Shown here: one piece after another, positions 1 to 6,929 of the stretch
Layout of the letters: each line of letters begins with the position of its first letter
How positions within the stretch are numbered: position 1 is the first letter of the stretch
Assembly (NCBI GenBank): GCA_027023025.1
Contig: JALVXB010000018.1
Location: forward strand, 1-41,975
Origin: Caldisericaceae bacterium
GTDB taxonomy: Bacteria > Caldisericota > Caldisericia > Caldisericales > Caldisericaceae
DNA: 41,975 bases
Direction: 5' to 3'
Translations under genes and position numbers: made by a program
Notes under the pieces: model-generated
The model's database searches: none
What the model saw: only the letters and a program-made list of their open reading frames with translations
Told to the model about the DNA's origin: nothing

Positions 1-914
1 GGTGCAATTTCGTCCACCGTGTAGCCCGTCCAGCCCATACCAAGGTAGAAGTAACTTGCTTTCCCGGTGACCGGTTTTCCGTCCTGGTCTTTCAGGGTAA
101 GCGTGATAGACTGGTCCAGAGTGCCGTTTTCGTCGTCGTACAGAAGAGGATTCATAACGACGGGTTTTAATGTCCAGGTGATGTTGCTGAAGTTTGGAAT
201 TTTTGCATAAACAATTGCATCGTTATCTGGCGAAACGGATGGATAACCGTCCGAAATGTAGAGGTAGTAATACCAGAGGTCTGTCGTTCCTGGGAATGTC
301 AGTGTGAACTGCCCTGACGAATTTGCTGCGATACTGTAAGAGGTTGCGAGCTGTCCGTTTGGGTACACCACATTTACGGTAAGCGGCACTTTTACACTTT
401 CGCCGTTTCCGCGCGTAATGTATCCGCTGATCGTATTCGTCTTCTGAGGGCAAGGATTTATCTCTGTATTTGTAAGTTTTATATTGTACTTAATGTAAAC
501 AAATGTGCTGATTAGCCAGGTCTGGTTTGCAGTGTCGAGAGAGTCCGTTGCAACGACTTTGTACTTTCCGTCGTTTGGGACATTGCCCGTTCCTATAGAG
601 AATCTATTGCCCCCGTTCATCGTAACCTGATCTACCACTGTTCCGTCTGTTTTCTCCAGTGCAACGACCCATTGTCCGCTTACAGGCTCGCTAATTTCGC
701 CTTCTATGACATCTCCCATTCTGTAAATGTAAGTATTGCTTGCCGTTTGAAGCGTACCCGGAGCGGTAAATGTAGGTAGTGGGTTAAAGTAATACAGGTC
801 TTCTTTTACTTTGTTCTCCAGCGTAATGGAGGACGGTGCACTCGTCTGTCCTCGCGCATACCCTATTGGGGTAATTAAAAAAAGCACGAGTAAAATTGCT
901 AAAAACTTTTTCAT
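1..914 (-). CDS. Secreted Ig-like domain protein, 5' part (runs off left edge)
   Basis: The ATG at 914-912 follows a strong ribosome site (GGAGGTG). The reading frame stays open for 304 codons to the window edge. The product starts with a typical signal peptide: two lysines, a hydrophobic stretch of about 15 residues, and a likely cleavage site near residues 21-23 (YARG). The rest is rich in Thr, Ser, Asn, Gly and Tyr and reads like tandem beta-sandwich modules, with phrases such as GDVIEGEISEPVSGQWVVAL and FTLTFPGTTDLWYYYLYIS. Such proteins are usually surface or periplasmic. The C-terminus and any enzymatic or anchoring domain lie outside the window. It is divergent from the methyltransferase gene at 965, with only 50 bp between them. 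Confidence 0.75.
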   Translation of the reverse strand, partial: MKKFLAILLVLFLITPIGYARGQTSAPSSITLENKVKEDLYYFNPLPTFTAPGTLQTASNTYIYRMGDVIEGEISEPVSGQWVVALEKTDGTVVDQVTMNGGNRFSIGTGNVPNDGKYKVVATDSLDTANQTWLISTFVYIKYNIKLTNTEINPCPQKTNTISGYITRGNGESVKVPLTVNVVYPNGQLATSYSIAANSSGQFTLTFPGTTDLWYYYLYISDGYPSVSPDNDAIVYAKIPNFSNITWTLKPVVMNPLLYDDENGTLDQSITLTLKDQDGKPVTGKASYFYLGMGWTGYTVDEIA

Positions 915-934
915 ACTGCTCACCTCCGTTTTCA

Positions 935-965
935 TTTTACCACATTAAAGATATAATAAAAAACA
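935..965 (+). promoter_or_regulatory. Promoter with -10 box placing transcription start at the ATG (leaderless)
   Basis: A perfect TATAAT lies at 952-957, only 7 nt before the ATG at 965. No Shine-Dalgarno sequence precedes that ATG. A transcript starting about 7 nt after the -10 box would begin at or next to the start codon. No good -35 box is visible. Confidence 0.5.
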
Positions 966-1648
966 TGAGTAAAACTTTTGACGCAGTAGCAAACAGATAC
1001 GATGCCTGGTTTGAAACGCCTGAAGGCAAAAAAGTGAAAGAGCTCGAACTCGACTTGCTCAAAGAATTCCTCGAGCCGAAAAAAGGCGAATCTCTCCTTG
1101 AAGTAGGCATTGGAACAGGACTATTTGCAGAAGAATTCAGAAAGTTAGGCGTTGAAGTGAGCGGTGTTGAGCCGTCAGACGAGATGCGGAAAGTTGCCGA
1201 ATCGCGCGGGTTTTTCGTTAAAAAAGGCTACGGAGAAAGCATTCCCTTTGACGATAATAGTTTCGACGGCGTGCTTGCAATGACTTCCCTGGAGTTTTCA
1301 AAAGCACCTAAAAAGTTTTTGTCTGAAGTAAGGCGCGTTGCAAAACCTAACGGAAAAGTCGTAATTGCCGTGCTTAACCTCCTTTCTCTGTACGGAGTTG
1401 AACGGCGCATAAAAGGATTGTTCGAGAAGACGATTTTCTCGGATGCGCACTTTTATACCTACCGGGAATTAAAGAATTTAATGAATATCTATCTAAACGA
1501 TGTAAAAGTAAACTCTTCCGTGTTTTTTCCTCCGGACCCTTCTCAGTTTTTCCTGTGCATAGCGGACGACTTAGAGCGCTTCGGCAGGAAGTACTGCAAA
1601 CCGTTTGGCGCACTGCTCGTCGGAAGAGGCACAAAGATTGCGAGGTGA
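965..1648 (+). CDS. Class I SAM-dependent methyltransferase
   Basis: A 227-residue protein of the UbiE/Methyltransf_11 type. Motif I, LLEVGIGTG, sits at residues 44-52. An acidic residue ends the next strand (VSGVEPSDEM), and the later motif SFDGVLAMTSLEF matches post-I/II of the fold. The substrate cannot be told from sequence. The frame is open further upstream to 896, but that part overlaps the divergent promoter and reads like non-coding DNA. The ATG at 965, giving MSKTFDAVANRYDAWF, matches the usual start of the family. The next gene begins 4 nt after the stop, so this is the first gene of a three-gene operon. Confidence 0.85.
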   Translation: MSKTFDAVANRYDAWFETPEGKKVKELELDLLKEFLEPKKGESLLEVGIGTGLFAEEFRKLGVEVSGVEPSDEMRKVAESRGFFVKKGYGESIPFDDNSFDGVLAMTSLEFSKAPKKFLSEVRRVAKPNGKVVIAVLNLLSLYGVERRIKGLFEKTIFSDAHFYTYRELKNLMNIYLNDVKVNSSVFFPPDPSQFFLCIADDLERFGRKYCKPFGALLVGRGTKIAR

Positions 1649-1652
1649 TAGT

Positions 1653-1925
1653 ATGTTTATTGAAGCACAATTTTCCGTTTACCCTTTAAGGGAACGGCAC
1701 CTTTCCCCTGCGATAAACGAAGCAGTGGAGATTATAAAGTCTTTTGGGTTGCCGGTAGAAAACGGCAGTATGAGCAGCATTACATACGGGGAATCCGAAA
1801 AAGTGTTTAAAGCAATGCAAAAAGTGATGGACACAGTCGGCGAGAACAGGCACCTCGTACTGATAGTGACCTTTTCGAATGCCTGCCCGGTGCCGCTAAA
1901 GAAACGGGCAAAGGAGCAAAAGTGA
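1653..1925 (+). CDS. Thiamine-binding (DUF77 / MTH1187-YqgV) family protein
   Basis: A 90-residue protein of the DUF77/Thiamine_BP family, small ferredoxin-like proteins. Visible hallmarks are the opening strand AQFSVYPLRERHLSPAINEAVEII, the central G-S-MSSITYGESEKVFKAMQKV segment, and a final strand before a basic tail. Family members bind thiamine or its pyrimidine moiety and may act as cytosolic carriers or sensors. The ATG at 1653 was chosen because it gives the normal family N-terminus; the frame is open further upstream only inside the methyltransferase gene. The stop overlaps the next start by 4 nt, implying coupling with the radical SAM gene. Thiamine diphosphate is a cofactor of the E1 enzyme encoded at 4962-6929. 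Confidence 0.8.
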   Translation: MFIEAQFSVYPLRERHLSPAINEAVEIIKSFGLPVENGSMSSITYGESEKVFKAMQKVMDTVGENRHLVLIVTFSNACPVPLKKRAKEQK

Positions 1926-2785
1926 TCTTCTTTTTTTACCCTTCAGGCCGCACAATTGCAATGTCCCTCACCGGAACGCACTGCGAACTGCTTTGCAAGC
2001 ACTGCAACGCGCAGTACCTCAAAGGAATGCTGACGAAAGAGCAGGCGCTAAAAGCGTTGAAGGAACACCCCGGATACTACACGAGCGTCCTCGTGAGCGG
2101 GGGCTCAACAAAGGAAGGCAAAGTACCGGTAGTTGAGAACCTTGCACTTATAAAAAAACTCTACAAAATGGGGCTGAAGCTGAACTTCCACACGGGCTTG
2201 CTGTCAAAGCGGGAGATACTAAAAATAAAACCGTTCGTAAACAGAATTTCGTTCGACTTTATTTACGACGACGAAGTAATCCACGATGTTTACGGATTGG
2301 CGGACAAAACGAAAGAAGACTACGAAAAAACATACCTTATGATGCGCCGTTTCGTGGGCGGACGCATAGAAAACGAAGACGGTTTTCCCTCTACCACCGT
2401 CGTGCCGCACTTTACTATAGGGCTAAACTGCGGAAATGTTACTCAGGGCGACTTCGACACGATTTCTGAGCTTGCATACTTAAAGCCTACGCTGCTCGTC
2501 CTGGACGTGTTTATACCCACGAAGCACACGCCGTTTGCAGATTGCCCCGCCCCTGACCTTGAAGACGTCCGAAAAATTATAAACAAAGCGCACCGCCGCC
2601 TCACGCGCACGACGCTGTTCCTCGGGTGTATGCGGCCGTTTGGTAAGTACAGGGAAGAACTGGACTTAATGGCGTACGAAGAGGGAGTTAAAGGATTCGT
2701 AAAACCAACGAAACCGCTGATAGAAAAGGTAAAAGCGAGTGGAGAAAAAATCGTCGTAAGAGAAGAGTGCTGCGCCCTTATTTAG
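1922..2785 (+). CDS. Radical SAM protein, LipS2-like (COG1856-type)
   Basis: A 287-residue radical SAM enzyme. The cluster motif C-x3-C-x2-C is at Cys21, Cys25 and Cys28, just after the strand AMSLTGTHC. The C-terminal part has two further cysteine motifs, GCMRP (Cys236) and a terminal CC pair (Cys283-Cys284), which could hold an auxiliary iron-sulfur cluster. From memory, this combination matches the small biotin-synthase-like family COG1856, which includes LipS2 of the two-protein lipoyl synthase LipS1/LipS2. That assignment is inference. No LipS1 or lipoate ligase is in the window. The GTG start overlaps the stop of the thiamine-binding gene. Synthesis of lipoyl groups would fit the E2 gene at 6929. 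Confidence 0.7.
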   Translation: MIFFFYPSGRTIAMSLTGTHCELLCKHCNAQYLKGMLTKEQALKALKEHPGYYTSVLVSGGSTKEGKVPVVENLALIKKLYKMGLKLNFHTGLLSKREILKIKPFVNRISFDFIYDDEVIHDVYGLADKTKEDYEKTYLMMRRFVGGRIENEDGFPSTTVVPHFTIGLNCGNVTQGDFDTISELAYLKPTLLVLDVFIPTKHTPFADCPAPDLEDVRKIINKAHRRLTRTTLFLGCMRPFGKYREELDLMAYEEGVKGFVKPTKPLIEKVKASGEKIVVREECCALI

Positions 2786-2825
2786 TCTATCGTTTAGTGA
2801 AATTTATTTGTGTGGAGCACAGAGT

Positions 2826-2844
2826 CGCAAGGACGCAGCTTGCG
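2826..2844. terminator. Possible bidirectional hairpin between convergent genes
   Basis: CGCAAG at 2826-2831 pairs with CTTGCG at 2839-2844 around a 7-nt loop. It lies in the 67-bp gap between the convergent radical SAM and HTH genes. No long T tract follows on either strand, so termination is plausible but weakly supported. Confidence 0.35.
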
Positions 2845-2852
2845 CCTAAAGT

Positions 2853-3155
2853 TTATCGCTTTTCCTTTAGTTTCTTTATCATACTTTCTAATTCGCTGAG
2901 GTAACTTTCGAAACGCACCCTACCTTCTTCCGTAAGCCAATATGTCGTCTGCGGTCGCTTGCCCACGAAACGCTTTTCCGACTTTATAATGCCTGCTTCC
3001 TCTAACTTTTGCAGGTGCGTGGACAAATTCCCGTCAGTGAGGTTTAACGCATTCTTAATTTCCGAAAAGTTTGCTTTTCCTTTAAGTGCAAGAAAAGTAA
3101 GAATCCTTAGCCGTGCAGAAGAATCAAATATCTTTTCTCTGTTCAATTTCTTCAC
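2853..3155 (-). CDS. Winged-helix transcriptional regulator (HTH_34 / ArsR-MarR-like)
   Basis: A 100-residue single-domain winged-helix regulator. The sequence shows ILTFLALKGKANFSEI (first helices), then NLTDGNLSTHLQKLEEAGII (helix-turn-helix with recognition helix), then the wing KRFVGKRPQTTYWLTEEG. A C-terminal helix probably gives dimerisation. This is the HTH_34 pattern often found in small operons with membrane proteins. The start is GTG at 3155, with AAGG before it. It overlaps the upstream membrane gene by 32 bp, so it is likely translated by coupling. The inverted repeat at 4071-4095 in the operon promoter is the natural candidate for its own binding site. Confidence 0.85.
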   Translation of the reverse strand: MKKLNREKIFDSSARLRILTFLALKGKANFSEIKNALNLTDGNLSTHLQKLEEAGIIKSEKRFVGKRPQTTYWLTEEGRVRFESYLSELESMIKKLKEKR

Positions 3156-3768
3156 CTTTCCTTCTTAACTCCACCAAAGAAGAGATGAGCAGAGGCAAAC
3201 CGAGAAATAGCCCTTCAATTAGGACCTGCAAATTTGCTCCGAATAGGAGAGTAACAGGTATTCCAACGAGCGTGATTACGGACGCTGCAAAAAATTCCGG
3301 TGCAGTAAAGTAGTATCCCGTTACGAATTCTATTATTGCGTAACTGAACAACCAGATCGTATAAGACATATTTGGTATCCAGGTTGCGTAAGGTGCATTC
3401 GGTGCAAACGGCGAAAGACGCGGTGGAAGTGATTGCACGAACGCAGATGCAAAAACGATGAAGAGCGTCGTTGCAGCGGGAAGGTTTTTAAAGGAGATTG
3501 AAGCACTCACCCCTTTCTTTCTTAAACGCCACACGGAAACGAATGGGTAAAGCACGAGCAAAATTCCGAATACGATCCATAAAATTGCGCTGTAGCGGAG
3601 GTTCTTCGTGTTTATCATAAGTTGCATAATGGTGTATGCACCCATTACGCATAGCGAGAGGAAAACGAAAAATTGCCAGAGCCCAACAAAGTAAGTTCTC
3701 TTCCGCGAAAGCATTTCCTTTACTTCTTTAATGCTTTGCAGTGCACTTTCCAGTTCCCTTTGGTCCAT
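3124..3768 (-). CDS. Multi-spanning membrane protein, unknown function
   Basis: A 214-residue membrane protein with about six hydrophobic segments, at roughly residues 28-50, 61-80, 97-118, 130-150, 157-178 and 182-200. It has an acidic/basic N-terminal helix and a charged C-terminal tail (ELRRKGEEIEQRKDI). I recognise no catalytic motif. It is the middle gene of a three-gene operon: its ATG overlaps the stop of the 2TM gene by 1 nt, and its 3' end overlaps the HTH gene by 32 bp. By analogy with similar clusters it may be a membrane target or partner controlled by the regulator, but the function is not known. Confidence 0.75.
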   Translation of the reverse strand: MDQRELESALQSIKEVKEMLSRKRTYFVGLWQFFVFLSLCVMGAYTIMQLMINTKNLRYSAILWIVFGILLVLYPFVSVWRLRKKGVSASISFKNLPAATTLFIVFASAFVQSLPPRLSPFAPNAPYATWIPNMSYTIWLFSYAIIEFVTGYYFTAPEFFAASVITLVGIPVTLLFGANLQVLIEGLFLGLPLLISSLVELRRKGEEIEQRKDI

Positions 3769-4052
3769 TAATTATCCCCTCCCTTCTTTTTCTCCTTTTC
3801 CAAAATCTCTTTTACTTTTCGCTCTTCCCATTCCTCGTCAAAACGCCCTTTACCGAACACCTTTATTGCGTGGAAAACGAGTGCAATGCCCCAGAATACC
3901 GTTACCCAGTAAAACCACAGTTCGTGTGGGGAAGTGATAAGATTTACCGCAATAAGCAGTACATTCACGCCGATGTAACTCCACAGATCCGTATAAAACT
4001 TTTTAATACTTTCCACTTTCTCTCTTGCTCTTTCTACTTTTTTCTCGTCCAT
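3768..4052 (-). CDS. 2TM domain protein
   Basis: A 94-residue protein matching the 2TM domain pattern: an amphipathic N-terminal helix (RAREKVESIKKFYTDL), two membrane helices (about residues 25-43 and 51-70), and the characteristic end WEERKVKEILEKEK. Such proteins commonly sit next to small winged-helix regulators and have no established biochemical role. The ATG at 4052 follows AAGGAGG at a good distance. An upstream in-frame ATG at 4088 lies inside the operator and near the predicted transcription start, so it is unlikely to be used. This is the first gene of the operon. Confidence 0.8.
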   Translation of the reverse strand: MDEKKVERAREKVESIKKFYTDLWSYIGVNVLLIAVNLITSPHELWFYWVTVFWGIALVFHAIKVFGKGRFDEEWEERKVKEILEKEKKKGGDN

Positions 4053-4070
4053 CTTTGCCTCCTTATCACA

Positions 4071-4120
4071 AATTACTTTGCATTTCAAAGTAATTATAAC
4101 AAATTATTTTTCTCTGTCAA
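4071..4120 (-). promoter_or_regulatory. Consensus promoter overlapped by a perfect inverted-repeat operator
   Basis: On the minus strand a perfect TTGACA (plus coordinates 4115-4120) and a perfect TATAAT (4093-4098) are separated by 16 bp. Overlapping the -10 box and start site is a perfect inverted repeat, AATTACTTTG at 4071-4080 and CAAAGTAATT at 4086-4095, with a 5-bp spacer. A repressor bound here would block transcription. The winged-helix protein at the end of the operon is the obvious candidate. Confidence 0.8.
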
Positions 4121-4770
4121 CAGGTAAACGAACTTTATTTTTTCCGTTAGAACCGTTTTAAATGCGTTAGTTTTAATTGCGTTGAAACTGGATAGAGTAT
4201 TTTCTTTTTAGGCGTTTGCTCGTCCGCAGTCGTAAAAATTCGCAATGCTTACAAAAATAGTTTGTACTTACTAAAAAGTTTCTCATTTGTAAAGTATGTA
4301 AAACTTTCGAAACTACATTAAATCCGCCGAACTTACTTTTGGAATGCAGACGCAAAACGAAAACCGTAGATAAGGTTTATAGTCCGCTTATTCACTTGCG
4401 TAATGAGTTTCGCGTAATAAGTGTCGTAAAGAGTGCGATCTAATAAAATACTTTGCGTTCTCAAGAGTTTTTCCAGAAAAAATTTACCTCAAAAGAAGAA
4501 AGGGCGCGAAAACAAAACGCTCAAACGACACTTTGCCGTTATGCGTTTAGTAAGAAGGGTTTACACGCCCCGGTAAAACACCTCGGTAAAAGTAGCCTTC
4601 AGCGATGTTTTACGCTATGCAAGCCTGGAGGAAACAAAGATTAAGCAAAAACTCTTATCTGGAAGGATCTCTGTGCACTCTTTCAAAAAAAGAACTTTTG
4701 GCCTTTTTCCGTTTTCAGTATTATTCGGCGCTATCATCTGGCAAGAGTAAGAGGCAAAAGTTAATTTTTA
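4121..4770. other. Long gene-free region
   Basis: About 650 bp with no supportable gene. Short open frames here lack ribosome sites and resemble no family I know. Composition is AT-rich with scattered CG dinucleotides. A direct repeat of GCGTAAT occurs near 4400-4420. It may be decayed coding sequence or hold an unrecognised RNA. Confidence 0.5.
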
Positions 4771-4775
4771 TTACC

Positions 4776-4804
4776 GTTCTGCAACTGCACTTTTCTTGCA
4801 GAAC
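4776..4804. other. Strong hairpin upstream of the sigma-54 control region
   Basis: GTTCTGCAA at 4776-4784 is perfectly complementary to TTGCAGAAC at 4796-4804, with an 11-nt loop. There is no T tract on the plus strand. It may insulate the regulatory region or be a further protein-binding site. Confidence 0.45.
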
Positions 4805-4820
4805 TTTACCCTGTAGATAA

Positions 4821-4869
4821 GTGTAAAACAATTTTACACTTTTACACCTTTTGTAAAAAAATTTTACAC
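4821..4869. promoter_or_regulatory. Tandem 19-bp palindromes, likely enhancer-binding-protein sites
   Basis: GTGTAAAACAATTTTACAC (4821-4839) is an 8+3+8 palindrome. TTGTAAAAAAATTTTACAC (4851-4869) is a second copy differing at the first base of the arm and in the spacer. Their centres are 30 bp apart, close to three helical turns, so they lie on one face of the DNA. They are about 118 and 88 bp upstream of the predicted sigma-54 start site, the usual place for activator sites. An extra half-site TTTTACAC lies at 4840-4847. Confidence 0.7.
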
Positions 4870-4870
4870 T

Positions 4871-4910
4871 TTGCAGTGCTGCAAAATTTAACGATGCCTT
4901 TATAAAGGCA
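4871..4910. promoter_or_regulatory. Two further palindromes between activator sites and promoter
   Basis: TTGCAGTGCTGCAA (4871-4884, arms of 6) and TGCCTTTATAAAGGCA (4895-4910, a perfect 16-bp palindrome) lie between the tandem sites and the sigma-54 promoter. The second is well placed for a repressor or a DNA-bending protein. Their function is unknown. Confidence 0.4.
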
Positions 4911-4921
4911 CTTCTCCACTT

Positions 4922-4937
4922 TGGCACGGTTTTTGCA
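4922..4937 (+). promoter_or_regulatory. Sigma-54 (-24/-12) promoter
   Basis: TGGCACGGTTTTTGCA matches the full sigma-54 consensus TGGCACG-N4-TTGCW. The GG (4923-4924) and GC (4935-4936) are separated by exactly 10 bp. Transcription would start near 4948, 14 nt before the ATG at 4962 and just ahead of the ribosome site GGAGG (4952-4956). AcoR/SigL control of aco operons in Bacillus is a known precedent. Confidence 0.85.
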
Positions 4938-4961
4938 GTAAAAAGGTGGACGGAGGTGACT

Positions 4962-5942
4962 ATGGAATACGATAAGGAATTCTTGCAGGGTTTGTACGCT
5001 ACGATGGTGCGTATAAGAACCTTTGAATCAAAAGCAGAAGAACTGTTCCTTCAGGGAAAACTCCCCGGATTTATCCACCTCTACATCGGGGAGGAAGCAA
5101 TCGCAACCGGCGCAATGGCAAATCTAAGAAAGAGCGACTATATTACATCCACGCACAGAGGCCACGGCCACATGATTGCAAAGGGCGCGGACATTAAAAA
5201 GATGATGGCCGAACTCTACGGTAAGGAAACAGGGTATTGCAGAGGCAAAGGCGGTTCGATGCACATCGCAGACCTGTCGATCGGAGTATTAGGTGCAAAC
5301 GGAGAAGTTGCAGGCGGACTCCCAATAGCGGCAGGTGCGGGGATGGCAATCAAACTGCAGAAAAAGGACGATGTGGTAATTGCGTTTTTCGGCGACGGTG
5401 CGTCCAACAGAGGCGCATTCCACGAGGCGCTGAACTGGTGTTCCGTTTTCAAACTGCCCGTGATTTTCCTCAACGAAAACAACCAGTTTGCTTCTACTGA
5501 ACGCGTTCAGGAAACGACATCCGTTGCAAACATTTCCGACAGGGCAGTGGGCTACAACATTCCCGGAGTATCCATTGACGGAAACGATGTGATCGCGGTG
5601 TACGAAACGGTGAAAGCAGCGGTAGAACGCGCAAGGAGCGGCGGCGGCCCCACTCTTATCGAAGCAAAAACTTACAGGATAAAAGGGCACTTCGTAGGCG
5701 ATCCAACTCTTTACAGAGAGAAGAGCGAAGTGGACGAGCACTGGGCGCAGGAACCGATAGGACGCTTTGAGAGAGAACTCGTGAGCATGGGTTTACTGAG
5801 TGAAGAAGAGAAAAAGAAAATCTGGGATGCGGCAAAGTCTGAAGTAGAAGAAGCGGTGAAGTTTGCAGAAAGCAGCCCGTACCCTGCACCTGAAAGTGCG
5901 CTTACGGACCTTTTCGTTGACGACGCGGGTTACGATTATTAG
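4962..5942 (+). CDS. acoA: TPP-dependent acetoin/2-oxoacid dehydrogenase E1 subunit alpha
   Basis: A 326-residue E1 alpha subunit. It uses thiamine diphosphate to decarboxylate a 2-oxoacid, or cleave acetoin, and pass the acyl unit to lipoyl-E2. The TPP/Mg motif reads GDGASNRGAFHEALNW, ending in ENNQFASTE, and there is the RGHGH segment and the family stretch CRGKGGSMHIAD. The length and the GANGEVAGGLPIAAGAGMA stretch look closer to AcoA than to BkdA or PdhA, but substrate cannot be settled from sequence. The ATG at 4962 lies 5 nt after GGAGG; an in-frame GTG at 4956 overlaps that site and is less likely. It is the first gene after the sigma-54 promoter and ends 9 nt before E1 beta. Confidence 0.9.
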   Translation: MEYDKEFLQGLYATMVRIRTFESKAEELFLQGKLPGFIHLYIGEEAIATGAMANLRKSDYITSTHRGHGHMIAKGADIKKMMAELYGKETGYCRGKGGSMHIADLSIGVLGANGEVAGGLPIAAGAGMAIKLQKKDDVVIAFFGDGASNRGAFHEALNWCSVFKLPVIFLNENNQFASTERVQETTSVANISDRAVGYNIPGVSIDGNDVIAVYETVKAAVERARSGGGPTLIEAKTYRIKGHFVGDPTLYREKSEVDEHWAQEPIGRFERELVSMGLLSEEEKKKIWDAAKSEVEEAVKFAESSPYPAPESALTDLFVDDAGYDY

Positions 5943-5951
5943 GAGGACACT

Positions 5952-6929
5952 ATGAGAGAGATAACATTTTCCGAAGCGTTGGGAGAAGCAATGTACGAAG
6001 AGATGTCCAGAGACCCAACGATATTCACATACGGAGAAGACATAGCAAAACAGGGAGGCATATTTGGCGCATACAAGTCGCTGCTCGGAAAGTTTCAGGG
6101 AAGGGTAATTGACACACCTATTTCCGAAGAAGTGATTTTTGGCTCGGCGCTTGGGGCAGCACTTGCGGGGATGAGGCCCGTTGCTGAATTCCACTTTGCC
6201 GACTTTCTGTTTACGGGTATGACCGCAATTGCAAACCAGATAATGAAGTTCAGGTACATGACTGGAGGGCAGGCAAAACTCCACCTCGTATTGAGAGGGC
6301 CTGACGGGATATCGAAGAGTGCGGCAGCACAGCATTCAGAATCTATAGAAACGATTTTTATGCACATTCCCGGTATAAAGGTAATCGTCCCTTCAACGCC
6401 TTACGACATGAAAGGCCTGTTCAAAACGGCACTGAAGTCGGAAGACCCGGTAATCTGCTTTGAGCACAAGATGCTTTACGGATTGAAAGGGCCTGTTCCC
6501 GACGAAGAGTACTACATACCGTTTGGCAAGGCAGATGTAAAGCGCGAAGGAAAAGATGTGACGGTAGTTACCACATCAAGAATGGTGCACGAGTCTTTGA
6601 AGGCTGCAGCAAACCTCGAAAAAGAAGGCATCAGTGTAGAAGTGGTGGACCTCCGTACGCTCGTTCCGTGGGACAGGGAAACGGTAATTAACTCCGTGAA
6701 GAAAACCCACAGGCTCGTCGTTGCGCACGAAACCTGGAAGCGCAGCGGATGGAGCAGCGAGATTGCGTTTATCGTTCAGAGAGAAGCGTTTGACTACCTC
6801 GACGCACCAATAGAAAAAGTGGGTGCTTACAATGTGCACATTCCGTTCAGCCCGCCGCTACAGGACTTCGTCGTGCCTGACTACAAAGATGTGGAAAAAG
6901 CGGTGAAGAATGTGCTTGGAGGTATATAA
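5952..6929 (+). CDS. acoB: TPP-dependent acetoin/2-oxoacid dehydrogenase E1 subunit beta
   Basis: A 325-residue E1 beta subunit that forms the heterotetramer with the preceding alpha subunit. Family landmarks are the N-terminal FSEALGEAMYEEMSRDPTIF and YGEDIAKQGGIFGAYKSL, the central SEEVIFGSALGAALAGMRPV, and QHSESIETIFMHIPGIKVIVPSTPYDMKGL. The C-terminal transketolase-like domain has VEVVDLRTLVPWDRETV followed by VVAHETWKRSG. It has the normal length for AcoB/PdhB. GGAGG stands before the ATG. The stop TAA overlaps the E2 ATG by 1 nt, so the two are translationally coupled. Confidence 0.9.
   Translation: MREITFSEALGEAMYEEMSRDPTIFTYGEDIAKQGGIFGAYKSLLGKFQGRVIDTPISEEVIFGSALGAALAGMRPVAEFHFADFLFTGMTAIANQIMKFRYMTGGQAKLHLVLRGPDGISKSAAAQHSESIETIFMHIPGIKVIVPSTPYDMKGLFKTALKSEDPVICFEHKMLYGLKGPVPDEEYYIPFGKADVKREGKDVTVVTTSRMVHESLKAAANLEKEGISVEVVDLRTLVPWDRETVINSVKKTHRLVVAHETWKRSGWSSEIAFIVQREAFDYLDAPIEKVGAYNVHIPFSPPLQDFVVPDYKDVEKAVKNVLGGI

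Noticed and set aside
1374-1670. Open frame on the minus strand opposite the methyltransferase
   Set aside because: It lies antisense to a gene with clear motifs, is Arg/Ser/Cys-rich and has no ribosome site: a shadow frame.
2821-2850. Possible tRNA or small RNA between the radical SAM and HTH genes
   Set aside because: Only one short stem is seen, with no cloverleaf.
5289-5741. Long minus-strand frame (150 codons) opposite E1 alpha
   Set aside because: E1 alpha carries all family motifs on the plus strand; the antisense frame has no recognisable domain.
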